From NCBI GenBank assembly GCA_013423325.1, contig BLJB01000016.1, positions 142,113-206,112 on the forward strand: DNA of 64,000 nucleotides, written 5' to 3'. The stretch is from Usnea hakonensis (taxonomy: Eukaryota > Ascomycota > Lecanoromycetes > Lecanorales > Parmeliaceae). The notes beneath the pieces are model-generated. The model had not been told where the DNA came from and ran no database searches. It saw nothing but the letters and a program-made list of their open reading frames with translations. The stretch's first letter is position 1; each line of letters begins with the position of its first letter. Positions 1-11,954 of the stretch are shown piece after piece. Both the position numbers and the translations under genes were made by a program.

Positions 1-862
1 ACCGTCCATGAGACTCTGGTCCCTGCACAACCGCCGCATCCACCAGCGTGCGCGCTCCAACGGACGTCGATCGGCCGATCATACGTTTGATCATTGTGAA
101 TACCGCACCTACAACGGGTAATTGGTCCGTGGCTTCCACGTGCAGTCCTGACCCGTAGCAAAAACCAGGGTTGACGAGGTTGACAACTGCCTTGTGACTG
201 GACACGATACTGCATATTTCAATCAAGGCAACCACTTGTAGGAGCTTCGAAGTATAGTATCGCTCTTGCATGTCGAAGTATCTCGGATTTTTGAAGGCGG
301 GGAAGATTGGATCTTCCTTCTGCTCCTTGAAAGCGGCCCACTCGGCGGTCTCGGAGCTGACGATGCTGAGGGTACCGGGCCTGGAGCGAGAGCTGTCTTT
401 CTTGTCGAGGATGGGGATGAGCTGGATGGCTAAGAGAACGGTCGAGAGGTAGTTGACTTGCACGACCTCGTCATGGCCCGTCGCTGGGTTGATCTCCAGT
501 ACCGGTTTAAAAAGGCCCGCGTTCAAAATCACAAAGTCCAGCCTCGGGAGCGTCGCACATTTTCGGGAGAATTGGCTGATGCTCTCGTAGTCGCTCATAT
601 TGAGATCCCAGACTTCAACCTTGGCACCAGGGGCCTCTCGGGCGAGCTCGATGCGGGCATTGTCGCCTTTCTCTTTATTGCGGACGGCAAGGATAAGATG
701 ACTCAGGCCAAGTTCAAGGAGTTGGCGAGAAGCTTCAAACCCTATTCCAACATTGGAGCCGGTGACGATGCCGGTCTTTCCGCGCAGATTGCTCTTCTGA
801 GGGCTGGCTTTGGGTGGAGTAAGGAAGAATTGGCGATATAGGAATTTGAGTGTCTGGCTCAT
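1..862 (-). CDS. Short-chain dehydrogenase (retinol-dehydrogenase/WWOX-like), 3' end outside window
   Basis: A single open frame starts at 862 and runs off the window start, giving about 287 residues of a protein whose family is usually 310-340 long. No stop or intron is seen. Visible SDR motifs: the cofactor-binding TGSNVGIG near residue 34, LNAG near 113-116, the catalytic YYTSK (Tyr202, Lys206) and a Ser-Ser pair just before (169-170). Near the cut end it has VNPGFCY and GPESHG, both typical of the fungal retinol-dehydrogenase-like SDRs that reduce or oxidise carbonyl/hydroxyl groups with NAD(P)H. It is the same subfamily as the SDR at 4887-6021. It is divergent from the P450 at 1594, sharing a 731-bp upstream region. 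The substrate is unknown. Confidence 0.85.
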   Translation of the reverse strand, partial: MSQTLKFLYRQFFLTPPKASPQKSNLRGKTGIVTGSNVGIGFEASRQLLELGLSHLILAVRNKEKGDNARIELAREAPGAKVEVWDLNMSDYESISQFSRKCATLPRLDFVILNAGLFKPVLEINPATGHDEVVQVNYLSTVLLAIQLIPILDKKDSSRSRPGTLSIVSSETAEWAAFKEQKEDPIFPAFKNPRYFDMQERYYTSKLLQVVALIEICSIVSSHKAVVNLVNPGFCYGSGLHVEATDQLPVVGAVFTMIKRMIGRSTSVGARTLVDAAVVQGPESHGR

Positions 863-1593
863 GGTGATAGTGAAGGCGTGAAATGGCAAGGGAGAATGAA
901 GCAATTGTTGTCCATAGATGGATCTGTTTGATTCGCGAAAAGGTTACTGCCATGTTTCGGCTGGGCGACAAGCAAAGGATTGGTTGATTCATCATACTAC
1001 CAATGGTGAGTAAAGTAGAAGGAGAAGATGTCAGAAGACTGCATGAGATGAGATGAGATGACAATAGGGTCATCCTTGGCCCTTGGTCCTTGAGAGCGGT
1101 GGCAAACTGATATTGGAGATAAAAGGTCTGCCAATGACTTTTCTAGGAGGCTGACCTGTAAGCTGTCATGAAGGCGCATCAAGGCGCAAAACCAAAAATC
1201 TTACTGGCGTTGTCTCAGTCTCGGTCAGAATTGAATGCAGCTAAAAATTACCAACTTGTCATCATGCAAGGTACAACAGTACATGTAAGATAACTTATTG
1301 TTCCAACGCCAAGACCCTCAAAGTTGAAAAGGCACATCAAGATAAGGTAGGTAAGGTCATTAAGTCTGACCCAACGTGCATAAATGGGATTGGAAAGGGA
1401 CATACTGGATCGACCATGCCATGAGTCTTTGTCATCCAGGCCTTGTTGACCATGTGAGCGGATTGACAGGTAAAGTCAAGTACAATCTTTGCAGGCTCAT
1501 AATACACTCGAATTAAGCTCAAGTTGGTGGAGGCTTGGGTTTTGTACACGGTGCTGCTCCCTGACACACTTCGGACAGTACCCAGAGCCAAAC
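863..1593. promoter_or_regulatory. Shared upstream region between SDR and P450
   Basis: 731 bp between two divergently transcribed starts, without any convincing coding frame. It presumably holds both promoters. I see no clear TATA box or repeated operator. Confidence 0.4.
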
Positions 1594-3384
1594 ATGATTC
1601 CATTTCTTCAAGGTTTATCTCTCTGCTTTGGTCTCGTCGCCGTCTATACTCTCTATCGTGGCATCTACAACAGATATTTTCATCCCCTGCGGCATTTTCC
1701 AGGCCCCTTCTGGGGCTCCGTATCCGACTTTTTCAAGTTGTGGATATTGCATACAAAGCAAGCTCACACGCTTGGTCTCAAGTACCATGAGAGATATGGA
1801 CCCGTGGTTAGAGCCGCGCCCAACTTGTTGGCGGTGAATGATCCGTTGCTTCTACCGCAAATTTACCATCGACGGGTGGACAAGACGGATGTCTATACCA
1901 CTGGTGTGTTGGGCGAATTGGCTCCTCCGTTTCAGACCATCAAGCATGAAGACCATGCTGCAAAGAGAAAGCGCGTCGCAAATTCAGTAGGTGGCATCAA
2001 CCTGTATCTCCCACCACCGATGCTTACTCCCTCGCTCCTCGATACTTAAGACAATATCAACTACTAAAGTCTTCAAGTTTACACTTACAAATCTTAAGCC
2101 CCTTGAGGGACAAATCGATGCCCGAGTGGTCCAATGGACGTCTGTACTAGATGATAAATTTGCTCGAACTGGTAAGAAGTTGGACTTTGCCCAGTGGTCC
2201 CAGTATGTCTACCGTTTCATTGCCCCCATAGGCACTACTTCGCTGATACCTGTAGATGGTTTGCATATGATACCATTTGCCAGCTTTCGTTTGGCGAACC
2301 TTTAGGATTTGTAAAAGAAGGACGTGACATTGAAAATCTAATCGGTAACTTTCATGACATGGCGCCGTTCGCTGCTGTTGTCGGCGCGCTCCCATGGCTT
2401 GCAAGGCCATTCCTGGAGAATCCTTTGACCCGACGCTTCGCTATGCCCAAGCCTGGAGATGGTAGCGGGACTGGGAAGATTATGGCGGTAAGGCCAATGT
2501 ACCCAACAGGTGGAAACTGAAATGGTTCCTGATTTCACATGCTGAGCAAAGATAGTTTAGAGACAAGCTTCTCGAACAACGACTCGAAGACCCCAAAGCC
2601 TCTCAAAGAGGTGACTTTCTAGACAACATACTCGCCTCCAAGAACGCCGACGGCACCCCGATCACTGTCGATGAAGTCAAGACGGAATGCTTTGTGCTCA
2701 TGGTTGCTGCCTCTGACACAACCGCTGCCTTCTTCTGTGGCTTCGTCCGATACGTCGTGCAAACGCCCGGAGTCTACGAGAAGCTCACGGCCGAAATCGA
2801 CGACTTTGACCGACGCGGCTTGCTCAACCAACCAGTCCCTCTCTTCGAACAGGTCAAACAGATGCCGTACTTCAAAGCATGTCACTTGGAGGTGACTCGG
2901 GTGTACCCGTCCACGCCGATGATCATCCCACGATACGTCTCGGAAGGCGGCATGGACCTGTACGGCCTACATGTGCCTGCGGGGGCGGAGATTGGCGCGA
3001 ACCCGTACGTGATCCAGCGAGACAGGAAGATGTTTGGCGAAGACGCCGACGTGTTCCGCCCTGAACGATGGCTGGAAGACGAGGCCAGAGCGGCGCAGAT
3101 GGAGAAGCATATCCTTACCTGGGGTTATGGGACGAGGGTTTGTCTTGGCAAGAACATCGCGTTGATGGAGACGTATAAGCTCATGGTCCAGGTGATTGCG
3201 ATGATCCCAAAACTTCCTCGTGGCGTTCTGCTGACTTGGCCGACGCGATTAGTTTTTCCGAGTATTCCAACCGAGCATCCACGACAATGACAAGGTGTGG
3301 AGGGCGGAAAACCTCGCTCTACTCGTTCACTGGGACATGTGGATCCATATCAAGGGACGAGGGTCCAAGGCAGAGGCCTCTTGA
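1594..3384 (+). CDS. Cytochrome P450 monooxygenase (P450-1)
   Basis: Five exons: 1594-1986, 2078-2202, 2256-2487, 2556-3191, 3253-3384; 505 residues, normal P450 length. The N-terminus has a hydrophobic anchor (LCFGLVAVYTLY) and the proline-rich hinge FPGPFWG, so it should sit in the ER membrane. The I-helix motif AASDTTA, the K-helix EVTR (Glu362-Arg365), FRPERW and the heme loop WGYGTRVCLG (Cys446) are all present. The last exon is needed: without the 61-nt intron at 3192-3252 the frame ends in a sequence unlike the family, while splicing gives a tail with WRAENLALLVHWDMW. It resembles the pisatin-demethylase-like P450 group often found in fungal metabolite clusters, and shares the LGKNI heme-loop continuation with the P450 at 44095. 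The substrate is unknown. Confidence 0.9.
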
Positions 3385-4886
3385 ATTAAATACCGCAATA
3401 GACGTGTCGATGGTATTTTTTTTTCACCCTTTGGAGAATATAAATGCAAAATCAAGCTCGAACATACTCTGCCATCTTCCTCAGTAATTCCGAAAAGTAT
3501 TCCCCCTTGGTCCAATCATAATTCTGACCCCTTGTCCCTCAAACCAGAAAGTCGTCCTTTGTTCGTTTTGAACAAAACAGCGCACGCAAAAACGGACCTA
3601 CAGAAGTGTAGACCGGTTCTACAGAAATCAAATGATTTGTTACCGTAATTGAAAAAGCATCGTGCCACACCAAATACCTCTTTCCGTAGCCAAGCAGGGA
3701 GGGGAAACTGCAACACGTTGTTTCACCATCACATCCCCCACCCCTTCTCAATACCTAGAAAGAAAATTCTCCTCTTACAATACATCCGTGCGCTGGACTA
3801 CACACACACACGCTTCATACAAACCTAAGGTACGAACGAAAAAAAAAAAAAAAAGAGCGCATGGCACGGCACGGCACGCCTGTCATCTCATGTCCGAGTC
3901 CAATTCAGGAAAAGGGAAGCGAGGGTTGGTAGTAAAAAAAAAAAAAAACATGGCCCACGCTAATTCATTTACCCGTCATTCCCTCACCAAAATTTGCATT
4001 GCGGCACGGAAGATCAGCCAAAAAAGACTAATTTGGCCACGTGGCCATGTCTTGGGTTCCACTTTTACCGGCCCTCGGATCGGAAGGAAGGAAGGAAGGA
4101 ATGCGCGCTAGACTAGCGCCTGACTGCATGTAAAGTAACGTTACCTTGCTTTATGCAATGCAATGCAATGCGGGTCAGGTCACGTACTATTAACTTTACG
4201 GAGTACATAATTTCCACTTCGCAACGATGGATCGGTTTGGGTTAGGAGAGGTAGGTAGGTAGGTAGGTTACTAGGGATTGATGCAAGTGGTTTGATCTGG
4301 GTTCTCCGTCCCCTGGAGACGAAGGGGAGGTGTTTGAAATCTAGGTCTGTGGATGGGGATATTCAAGAGGCATTGATTGATCTCCCTGGATCCTGTCCTG
4401 TTCAACGTGTATTTCGGGTAGAACCCCTGACCACTGCCAAGTGAAGGATGGGAACCCATGAAACCACATAGCCGAAATTATTGCCAATCCAACAATGAGA
4501 CCATATAACCGAAATTCAATTGATCAATTCAACAGGAGGGCAAGGGTGAGCGGAGAATGCATCTAGAGTTTCGGACGATCAACCTATTTATCGGACATTT
4601 TTACGAGTTGAATTGAGGCGCGTGATCAGCGCTTGTCAGAGTCTGGAAGTCACCTTCATTGTTGCTTCTGCTAGGCCATGCAGGCAATTTTGAACGGATG
4701 ATGGCTTGAGGCAGGCAGTGATGATCGAGATCATTTCATAGCCTCGTGCAAGCAAGTATTATAGGGCTAGACAAACTTCATCACGCTCCCTCAAGCACCT
4801 CAAGCTCGAGACTATCACTCGTTATTCATGAACTGAACTCCCCCTCGTGCCACTGGTAGACGGCATCGTTGTGTCCGCCCCTGAGC
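3385..4886. other. Intergenic region with simple repeats
   Basis: 1.5 kb with no supportable gene. It contains A-runs near 3840 and 3935, a GGAA tract near 4083, a GCAAT tract near 4150 and a GGTA tract near 4250-4268. Open frames here are low-complexity and show no domain. Confidence 0.5.
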
Positions 4887-6021
4887 TTATGCAAGCTCGC
4901 TCGTGATGCCTGGTTGAATCCTCTCCAGTTTCTCGGAAAGCTCTCCCCAGAGTTTCTTCTGCGTCCTCAGACCTTCGGGGCTGGTTACGAACTTGGATTG
5001 GCCGTTGCTATGGAACGATGAGCGTCTGGATTTATGAAATTGCACTCTTTCTGGATGAATACTGACTTGGGAATCTTGCAGCCACTGATGAAAACTCCGT
5101 GAGATTCGGGTCCGACGCTTACAGCATGGACAAGCGTCCGGCTGCCTTCCTCAGCCGTCCATGCCATAGCAGCTCTCATGACTTTCATTGCTCTGCCCGT
5201 ACTGCCTGTCAGACTGCGTGTGAGATCCGTGTAGCAGAGTCCAGGGTTGACGGTGTTAATGATAACGTAAGGCTTGGCGTTGGCAGTCTGTTCCGCCATG
5301 GATCGGACGGCAAAAAGCGACATGAGCTTGGTTACCTGATAGCTGTTTGGTGCATCTATGCATCAGCCATGGCTCACTTTCAAGCTCGCGTCTTCAGGTG
5401 TAGTAGAGCAAGGGGGCGCACTGACCGATCGGACATGCGGGCTTTCTTGGGATCGTTGCAAGCCGCGAAAATGCTGGGTGCCTTCTGCTCGGGGAACTTG
5501 GTGTAGGCATGCACACCTGAGCCGACAATGGTGAGGATAGGCGTAGTCCCCTCATTCCGTTGGGCGGATGCGCGAAGTGTAGGCAGTAAAAGTAAAGAAA
5601 GAAGGACGGTGCTGACAACGTTGACTGTGACTTGGCTTTCGTTGTCCTCGAATAGCTCGAACTTTTCGGTCGTGATACCTGCATTCAAGACGACAGCATC
5701 AAGGCGACCCAGGGTTGCAGCTTTGGCGGCAAACTCCTTGCATGAGGCATAGCGGGAATAGTCAAGCTCCCAGACACTGATAACACCGCTACCAATCTTG
5801 CACATGCCCTCGATTTCTGACTTGGCATCTTGGCCTTTCGAAAGCGTTCGCACGGCGATGATGACTTTTGCGGCCTTCAGTTGGACAAAGTGCTTAACGG
5901 CCTCCTTTCCCAGGCCGACATTAGCTCCGGTGACGATGATAGTCTTTCCCGAGAAGTCGGTGGTCGGAACGGGTGGTCTCGTGAGAAACTGATTATGGAG
6001 CTCATCGAGTAGGGGCCCCAT
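4887..6021 (-). CDS. Short-chain dehydrogenase (retinol-dehydrogenase/WWOX-like)
   Basis: Three exons on the minus strand: 6021-5426, 5342-5067, 5007-4887; 330 residues. Both introns use the donor GTCAGT. Motifs: TGANVGLG for NAD(P) binding, LNAG, a VGSG serine segment and the catalytic YQVTK (Tyr200, Lys204). The catalytic Tyr lies just after the first splice junction, so the intron must be removed for a working enzyme. The C-terminal part has VNPGLCYTDL and GPESHG like the SDR at the window start; the two look like paralogues. It is divergent from the FAD oxidase at 7225. It likely acts as a soluble NAD(P)-dependent carbonyl reductase or alcohol dehydrogenase; the substrate is unknown. Confidence 0.87.
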
Positions 6022-7224
6022 CGTGTAGCGACAAGCTCAAGCTGAAGCTGAAGCTTCACTGTGACTTCCCTTTCCTTTCCTTTCCTTTCCTTTCCTCACA
6101 AAATGTTTGGAATCGAAAGTGGGTTGAGTTGAAAGGATTATTAGTGACCGTCTTCGAAGTGGGGGATAAAATCAAAAGGAGGGTTTACTTTTATTCTTGT
6201 TTTTTCTGCTTGCCGTCTTACTCAGCTGCAGCCTCTTTGAAGCTAGGCACTCAGCTGACCTGCTGCCTCTTTGAAATTCAACTGCATGCAAAGTTCGGGC
6301 TGACATTAAGCCGATTGGACAAGGCTGCAAGGCTACAAACATCATCAAGGGGTCTGACCATACCTTACCTTACTTTACTTTATTGAATCAGAGCTCGATA
6401 ATCCTTTGTATACTTTAAATACTTACATAAATACTCCAGATTAAAATACACACGGCATATTTCCACATCAGTTTCTGAAGGAGCCGCCAAGGTCACATCC
6501 ATCACGTGTCTATGACGCACTTTGCCCTCTGCCGAGGCCTCTGAATAATACTTTACACGACATGGGCCGCATCAATATCACCAGAAGTAGGAGGGTCAAG
6601 CTCTACCAGCTCTAGCTATGGCTGGACTCATCCCATGGTCATGCACACGTAGCTTCATCTTGAAACGAGAGACTCGAACATGTCATCTCTGTTGGTCACT
6701 TGGAAGCTCTAGGAGTCGAATGTAACGCCTCGTTCCTACTGGACTACTTCGCTTATCCCAATGATCTTCTCATTTCATCTATCCCAATCCCATCCGCTTG
6801 TGGCAAAGATGCCTGAAATAGTTGCAACCATTTCGATTGAACGGATTCTCACCTCATTCCTTTCTACTTTCGCTACCGCACTGCCTGTGCCACCGGGCGC
6901 TTTTAGCTTGTCAGCCGGCGCCCTCCTCGACCATTGTGGGACCCCAAGCATGAACAAAGAGAAACGAATACGATCACAAAAACACGAATTCCCTTACCTC
7001 ATCGTTAATTCCCGTTCACTTTCGATACTGCGCGGCGCAAGTGGAGATCTCGGGATCCCGGGGATATAAAGGCCAGAAAACACACGGATTATCTGGTCCT
7101 AATCCATTATCAGGACTCTCCTCTTTCAGTACTCTTGCCAGGACTGCTTCTTCGTCTTTCCAAGAAGACCTGATACATCATCCAAATCATTATCCAACTA
7201 TTCTCTTGACTGATACTCAGCAAC
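6022..7224. promoter_or_regulatory. Divergent promoter region between SDR and FAD oxidase
   Basis: 1.2 kb without a gene. A pyrimidine tract of CCTTT units lies at about 6067-6098, just upstream of the SDR start, and a TTACC/TTACT tract near 6360-6385. A TATA-like GATATAAAG at 7063-7071 lies about 155 bp before the FAD oxidase start. Confidence 0.4.
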
Positions 7225-8930
7225 ATGTTAGCCAATTTGGCTTTGCTTCTCAGCTTCGGTACTTCAGTTCTGGCTGGAAGCATCTCTCATGCTTGGACCG
7301 AAAGGGCTACACCAAACCTCAAATCGTTATTGTCACAACCACAGCATGCGTGGTGCTCCGGCACACAAGTCTTCTTCCCAGGCCAGGTCAATTATGCAAA
7401 TCTCACTACACAAAGATGGAGTATCTATGAGGAACCGACGTACGTTGCGTCAGTAAAGCCTGCGTGTGTGCAGGACGTGATTACGGTGGTAAGTATCCGC
7501 ACGTCGAATACTGCCTGGTACCAGTATATGTATGTCTGCCCTCGTTTATATTGACTCAATTCAGGTCAAACTTGCCACTCAATACAACATTCCGTTTCTC
7601 ACTACTGGTGGTGGCCACTCATTCAGTATCAACCTTCACGGAATCCAGAACGGTCTTGAGCTTGACATGGGAGGGATGACGAACGTTGAGGTAAATAAAG
7701 CTGCGAGCACCATGACGATCACGGGTGCTGTCAGGTTTATTGACGTTGTTGAACCACTGTACGCTGCAGGAAAAGAAATTCGTAAGTTCTGTGTGTCCTC
7801 CACGTTATTGAACATCCGCTTAAACAGTTACAGCAACCGGCTCGTGCGGGTGTGTTGGCTTTGTTGGTGGAACCATGGGAGCTGGCGTTGGCCGCTACCA
7901 AGGTATTCACGGCTTAATCATTGATAGCTTGCTCAGTGTAGACTTGGTGACGGCGGCTGGCAAACTCGTCACAGCATCTGCAACCCAGAATTCTGATCTT
8001 TTCTGGGGTCTCCGCGGCGCAGGGATGAATTTTGGTGTCGTCACGAGCGCTACCTATCAGGTCTACGATCTTACCAACGGCGGCGAAGTTCAAGATGCGG
8101 ATATGATCTTCCTGGCTCCTCAAAATGTGTCATACTTCAACACTTTAGCGTCCCTCTCAGGACAGCTCCCCCCCGAGCTCTCTCTTATCAATTACCTTGC
8201 TTATAACGCGACCGCTGACATCGTAAGTCTCTCTTTTCATCTCTTCACTACATCCAGCTTGAAGACCATTATCCTGACCTCCGATCAGCAAATCATCATC
8301 CTCAACGCCGTCTACCCGGGCCCCATGGACAAATTCAACACCCTCATCAAACCTTTCCTCGACCTCAAACCCGCCGTTCAAGTCGTCCACACACTTACTT
8401 GGAACAATCTCATCGAAACCGCCGGCTTCGGTCTCGATCCTTCTGTTTGTGCCAAAGGGAAACCTCACTCCGGCTTCGCGACGGGTGTCAAAAACCTCGA
8501 TGCGCCCACCTTCATCGACGCCTTTAACAAATACGCCACCATGTACGCCAAGTACCCCGAAACGCAAGGATCCGTGTTGGAAATCGAGTTCTTCCCCACC
8601 CAAGCCGTTCTCGCTGTGCCCAACGACAAGACCGCCTACCCTTGGAGGAATATCAGCGCGCAGATCATGTTTGAAATGGCATTTACAGGCAACTCGACGA
8701 GTCCCGCAGCGGCTTATGCAAACCAATTGGCAGTAGACTTGAGGAGCGAGTTCCAAAAGACGAGTGGGTTCGATAGTCCAGAGATTTACGTGAGTTATGG
8801 GCATGGGGATGAGGATCCCACCTGGACATTTGGAGCGGAGAAGCTGCCGCGGTTGGTGGGCTTGAAAAATAAATGGGATCCGAAAGATGTCTTCAGCCAT
8901 GACAAGCCAATTCCACAGAAGTGGCCTTGA
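7225..8930 (+). CDS. Secreted FAD-linked oxidoreductase, berberine-bridge-enzyme type
   Basis: Four exons: 7225-7488, 7565-7781, 7828-8222, 8289-8930; 505 residues. The N-terminus is a clear signal peptide (about 18 residues). The FAD_binding_4 domain shows TGGGHSFS with His106 and GSCGCVGFVGG with Cys167; in this family these positions carry bicovalent FAD attachment, so the enzyme is probably doubly linked to flavin. The C-terminal berberine-bridge segment reads KLPRLVGLKNKWDPKDVF, as expected. Such enzymes catalyse two-electron oxidations, oxidative ring closure or dehydrogenation using oxygen, and are common tailoring enzymes in fungal clusters. All introns have GT-AG ends; the second splits a Leu codon, and the frame resumes only when it is removed. 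Confidence 0.9.
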
Positions 8931-10691
8931 GAAAGGAGGTGACGGGGAGTCGAAGAAGTGAGCTGGCGGGAGGGGCTTTTAGAAACATTTCTGGCGAGAT
9001 TGTTATGCAAGGAAGCATTTGAATTCGTTCCTCTCCTTTTCATCTACTTTAGGAGGAGATTTTATTCCATGTACACGTTGATCCTTACAGATATTTGCTC
9101 TTACTATTGTGGTCTCTTGACTTTACTAGGTGGGACTACCTTACTTTTGAGGCCATAGCACACAATTTGAGATGACTGATACACAATGTGCCTTTGATGG
9201 TACTCGCTCAGAAGTAGAAAATTCCAAGCGTTATCCTTGTTATGCTTGATCGTATGAAGCCTTGATTTCAATTTTCTACCTTGGAAAGAAAAATGTAGAA
9301 GTGGGCATTGAAGAAGAGGCTATTGCGTCCACCAATGCCGCTTACACCGATGCTCATCGCCCGATTGTATAAGTAGTGTCATTCATGCCAGTCTGCTTAA
9401 GCGAGCTTACTTATCTGAACGAGGTATAGCCGACGAGTATTAGCGGGTGCAAGAAGCTTGCGAATTGCTTGGCACTTTTTTTCGAAAAATTGCAACCTCG
9501 CTAACCCGAAATGGTACATTGCCAAGACACTACCTTCCCAGATCAATAAAATAGGCAGCTCTATAACTATAACGAATTGTTAGAAAAGTCTTCACATTAA
9601 TGTTGGTCGTCTCTTACTAAGGATTTATTCGCAAGCTTCTTGCGCCCGCTAATACGTACCTTGGCTTAGTCAGCTCTTTGCTGACATGCATCGTTCACCA
9701 CGCCGAGAGTTGTGTTTCTGATTTAATCCCTCCACAAGTCGTCTGGCTAGAATACTCCGGGTTAGAGTTGCGATGAACGATAGCTTGGATATTGGCACGT
9801 TTCCATTCACCCCTTTAGCGGGCAGTGCGGCCCGGATTCAAGGATGCTCGTTTTCAGCTAGGTACCTTGGGGGTTACCTCAAAAGACCGGGGCGTAAGTA
9901 AGCCATTTCCTTGTATGTTTAGCGCAACTAATGACCAGGCTCGTCGAATGAAAGAAGACCAAAAGACTCTCAAACTGCGTTATCTCACATGCAAAGTGCC
10001 GCATCCCTATACTGTTTACTCATCGTCAGTGTGCGCTATCTAGCTTTACCGCTTACTCATCCTGCAGACTCCTTTGCTCTGTACTCAATGGCTGAACTCG
10101 TACTTAACTGATCCCCGGCTGAGGCTTCGTCTCTAAATCTTCTCTGATATGACCCATGCTGGATGCAAGATGTCTGACCCCTGTAGCCAATTTCGCTTAA
10201 AACACTCATTCGCTAATTCATTCAGCTCTTGAATCCAACTAGGTGCTTTATCTTCTACCAATAAACTAAAGACACGCACGGCTTATGCCCAGCAAATCTT
10301 GATGTAACCATCCATTACCTGCGTGGTTTATCTCGCTCGACATATGAGGAATTGCCGAAGGATTCCCAAACCCCCTTCTCCACCTTTCACTCAGCTCCTC
10401 GGCTTCAGCGCAAATGGTTGGCTAACACATACGTGGAGTGCCAACTCCTGTAAACGGTTCCTTAGTTATCAGTAGTTGGTGGCTTTGAGGATTCTCTTCA
10501 TTTTTTTTTGAGGCTGGGTGGTTGGAAGGACTTGCGGTGAGCAGCAATGTGTTGGAAAACAGTCCGCCAAAGTTCGGCTCGATTATTGTCCCTTATCCCA
10601 GGCACCATAATTATCCTCTTACCCTCCTTTCGTGAAGGTGGTGATTCTTGCGCTCCTTTACGTGCCAGCCATGTTGTCATCGTATGCGGAA
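8931..10691. other. Long intergenic region with one inverted repeat
   Basis: 1.8 kb with no supportable gene. The only structure I see is the inverted-repeat pair at about 9438-9464 and 9627-9653, listed separately. Short open frames have no recognisable motif. Confidence 0.45.
9438..9653. repeat. Inverted-repeat pair, possible short MITE relic
   Basis: The left arm (GTATTAGCGGG-T-GCAAGAAGCTTGCGAAT, about 9438-9464) is matched in reverse complement by about 9627-9653 with a single difference (T versus C). The arms are about 27 bp and the span about 216 bp. No clear target duplication is visible, so it may be a decayed inverted-repeat element or a regulatory hairpin. Confidence 0.45.
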
Positions 10692-11954
10692 ATGGAAAGC
10701 GCTGCTGAGCATGAGGAGCGAGACCGGATCAACCAGCCAGAAGTCCGTAAGCGAATCCAGAACAGGCTATCACAACGGAGGCATAGTGAGTATCCCGAGG
10801 CGTCTATCTTTCTTCTCACATTCTACTAAGTCGCTAAATGCTTCCCCCAAGGAGATAAAATCCGCCAACAGCGGGAACCAATAGCTCAGGAAATCATGAT
10901 CCCACCCTCGTTCACTTCAGCCTCCGCAACCAATGGGGCTCCTGGGCCGAGTGACTATCAAACCCATCCACTGTCTTTCAATGAACAAGATGACTGGAAC
11001 GACCCAATCCGATCGAACCAATTGCCGGAAGGATACGAGGCCTTTGGAAATTTTAATGCCAATGACATACTACCTCCAGATCCAACGAGCGCCAGCATGG
11101 TAGCGCAGCCTGCACAGCCAAGGCCTATGAGAATGGCCCGTTCAATGACTCCTCACACAGGACGCCTTGGGATGAATGATTCATTTCAGCCCAACAACAA
11201 GCGACGGTTTGAATCAGTTGCACCCAGCACCCCTTCAGTGCCTGCTGACTCTCAGAACGAAGCCTGGGATAGTAGTCCTTTGTCTGACTCACAATGGGCT
11301 ATCCCAGGCTATCATCATAACCCCAGCCCACTTCCCGACCCACCAGCCAGGACCAATGATCGCAGATCAACATCCAGCCAGATACATGAACCCTTGGCCA
11401 GACCGATGTCCAGGCGTATTTCCAGCGCTTCGTCCAAGCAGCAGATGAACGCTCTCCCCTCTCCTCGAACGTCAGACTTCTGCCCATCTCCGACTCTGCA
11501 GAGGAACATGGTGGACGATACCTTCTCTCCGTCTAGCAACCATCTTGGAAACGGCAACACCAAGTCAACAACTACGAAGACTGATCATAAGGTTTGCTCC
11601 CACTGTCGTACCTGCCGAGCCATAAGTCCTTCGGACAACCCAAAGCCTGAACATGTTTCCCCAATGAGTCCAACGTCTACACGATTGCAAGATTCATCCC
11701 AAGACAATTCATCCGGCCATCATGAGATCCTGGCGAATTGCAGCAGAGTACTTGCCAACCTGGCACGGCAATCCGAGTATCGTGATAAGGGCGAACCCGA
11801 ACAGAGGCCTAGGAGCAGTAAACGCAACAGGAACAGCCGGGAGGGCTACTTTGTGGATAGCGGTCAAAGCTTGCACGAAGACGATGCTGGAGATGAACGT
11901 CGCCAACGTAATGTAGTCGAAAAAGTTGTGATCCTGTGCGTCAACAACGGATGA
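10692..11954 (+). CDS. bZIP-like transcription regulator (basic region, no clear leucine zipper)
   Basis: Two exons: 10692-10785 and 10852-11954; 398 residues. Across the splice the protein has a fungal bZIP basic region with RKRIQNRLSQRRHRDK (about residues 19-34); the NRLSQRRxR core is the DNA-contact signature. The expected heptad leucines do not follow; the next residues lead into a long Ser/Pro/Asn-rich, probably disordered stretch. Near the middle lies a Cys-rich motif, VCSHCRTCRA, and later a short Leu-rich segment. I chose the ATG at 10692, just before the acidic lead-in to the basic region; an in-frame ATG at 10632 would add 20 hydrophobic residues. By position it is the best candidate for a cluster-linked regulator in this window; which genes it controls is inference. 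Confidence 0.7.

Noticed and set aside
3662..4111. 149-residue open frame
   Set aside because: It spans A-runs and GGAA repeats, has low-complexity Lys tracts and no domain.
8157..8900. 247-residue minus-strand open frame
   Set aside because: It lies wholly against exons of the FAD oxidase, whose motifs and splice sites are clear; the opposite frame has no domain.
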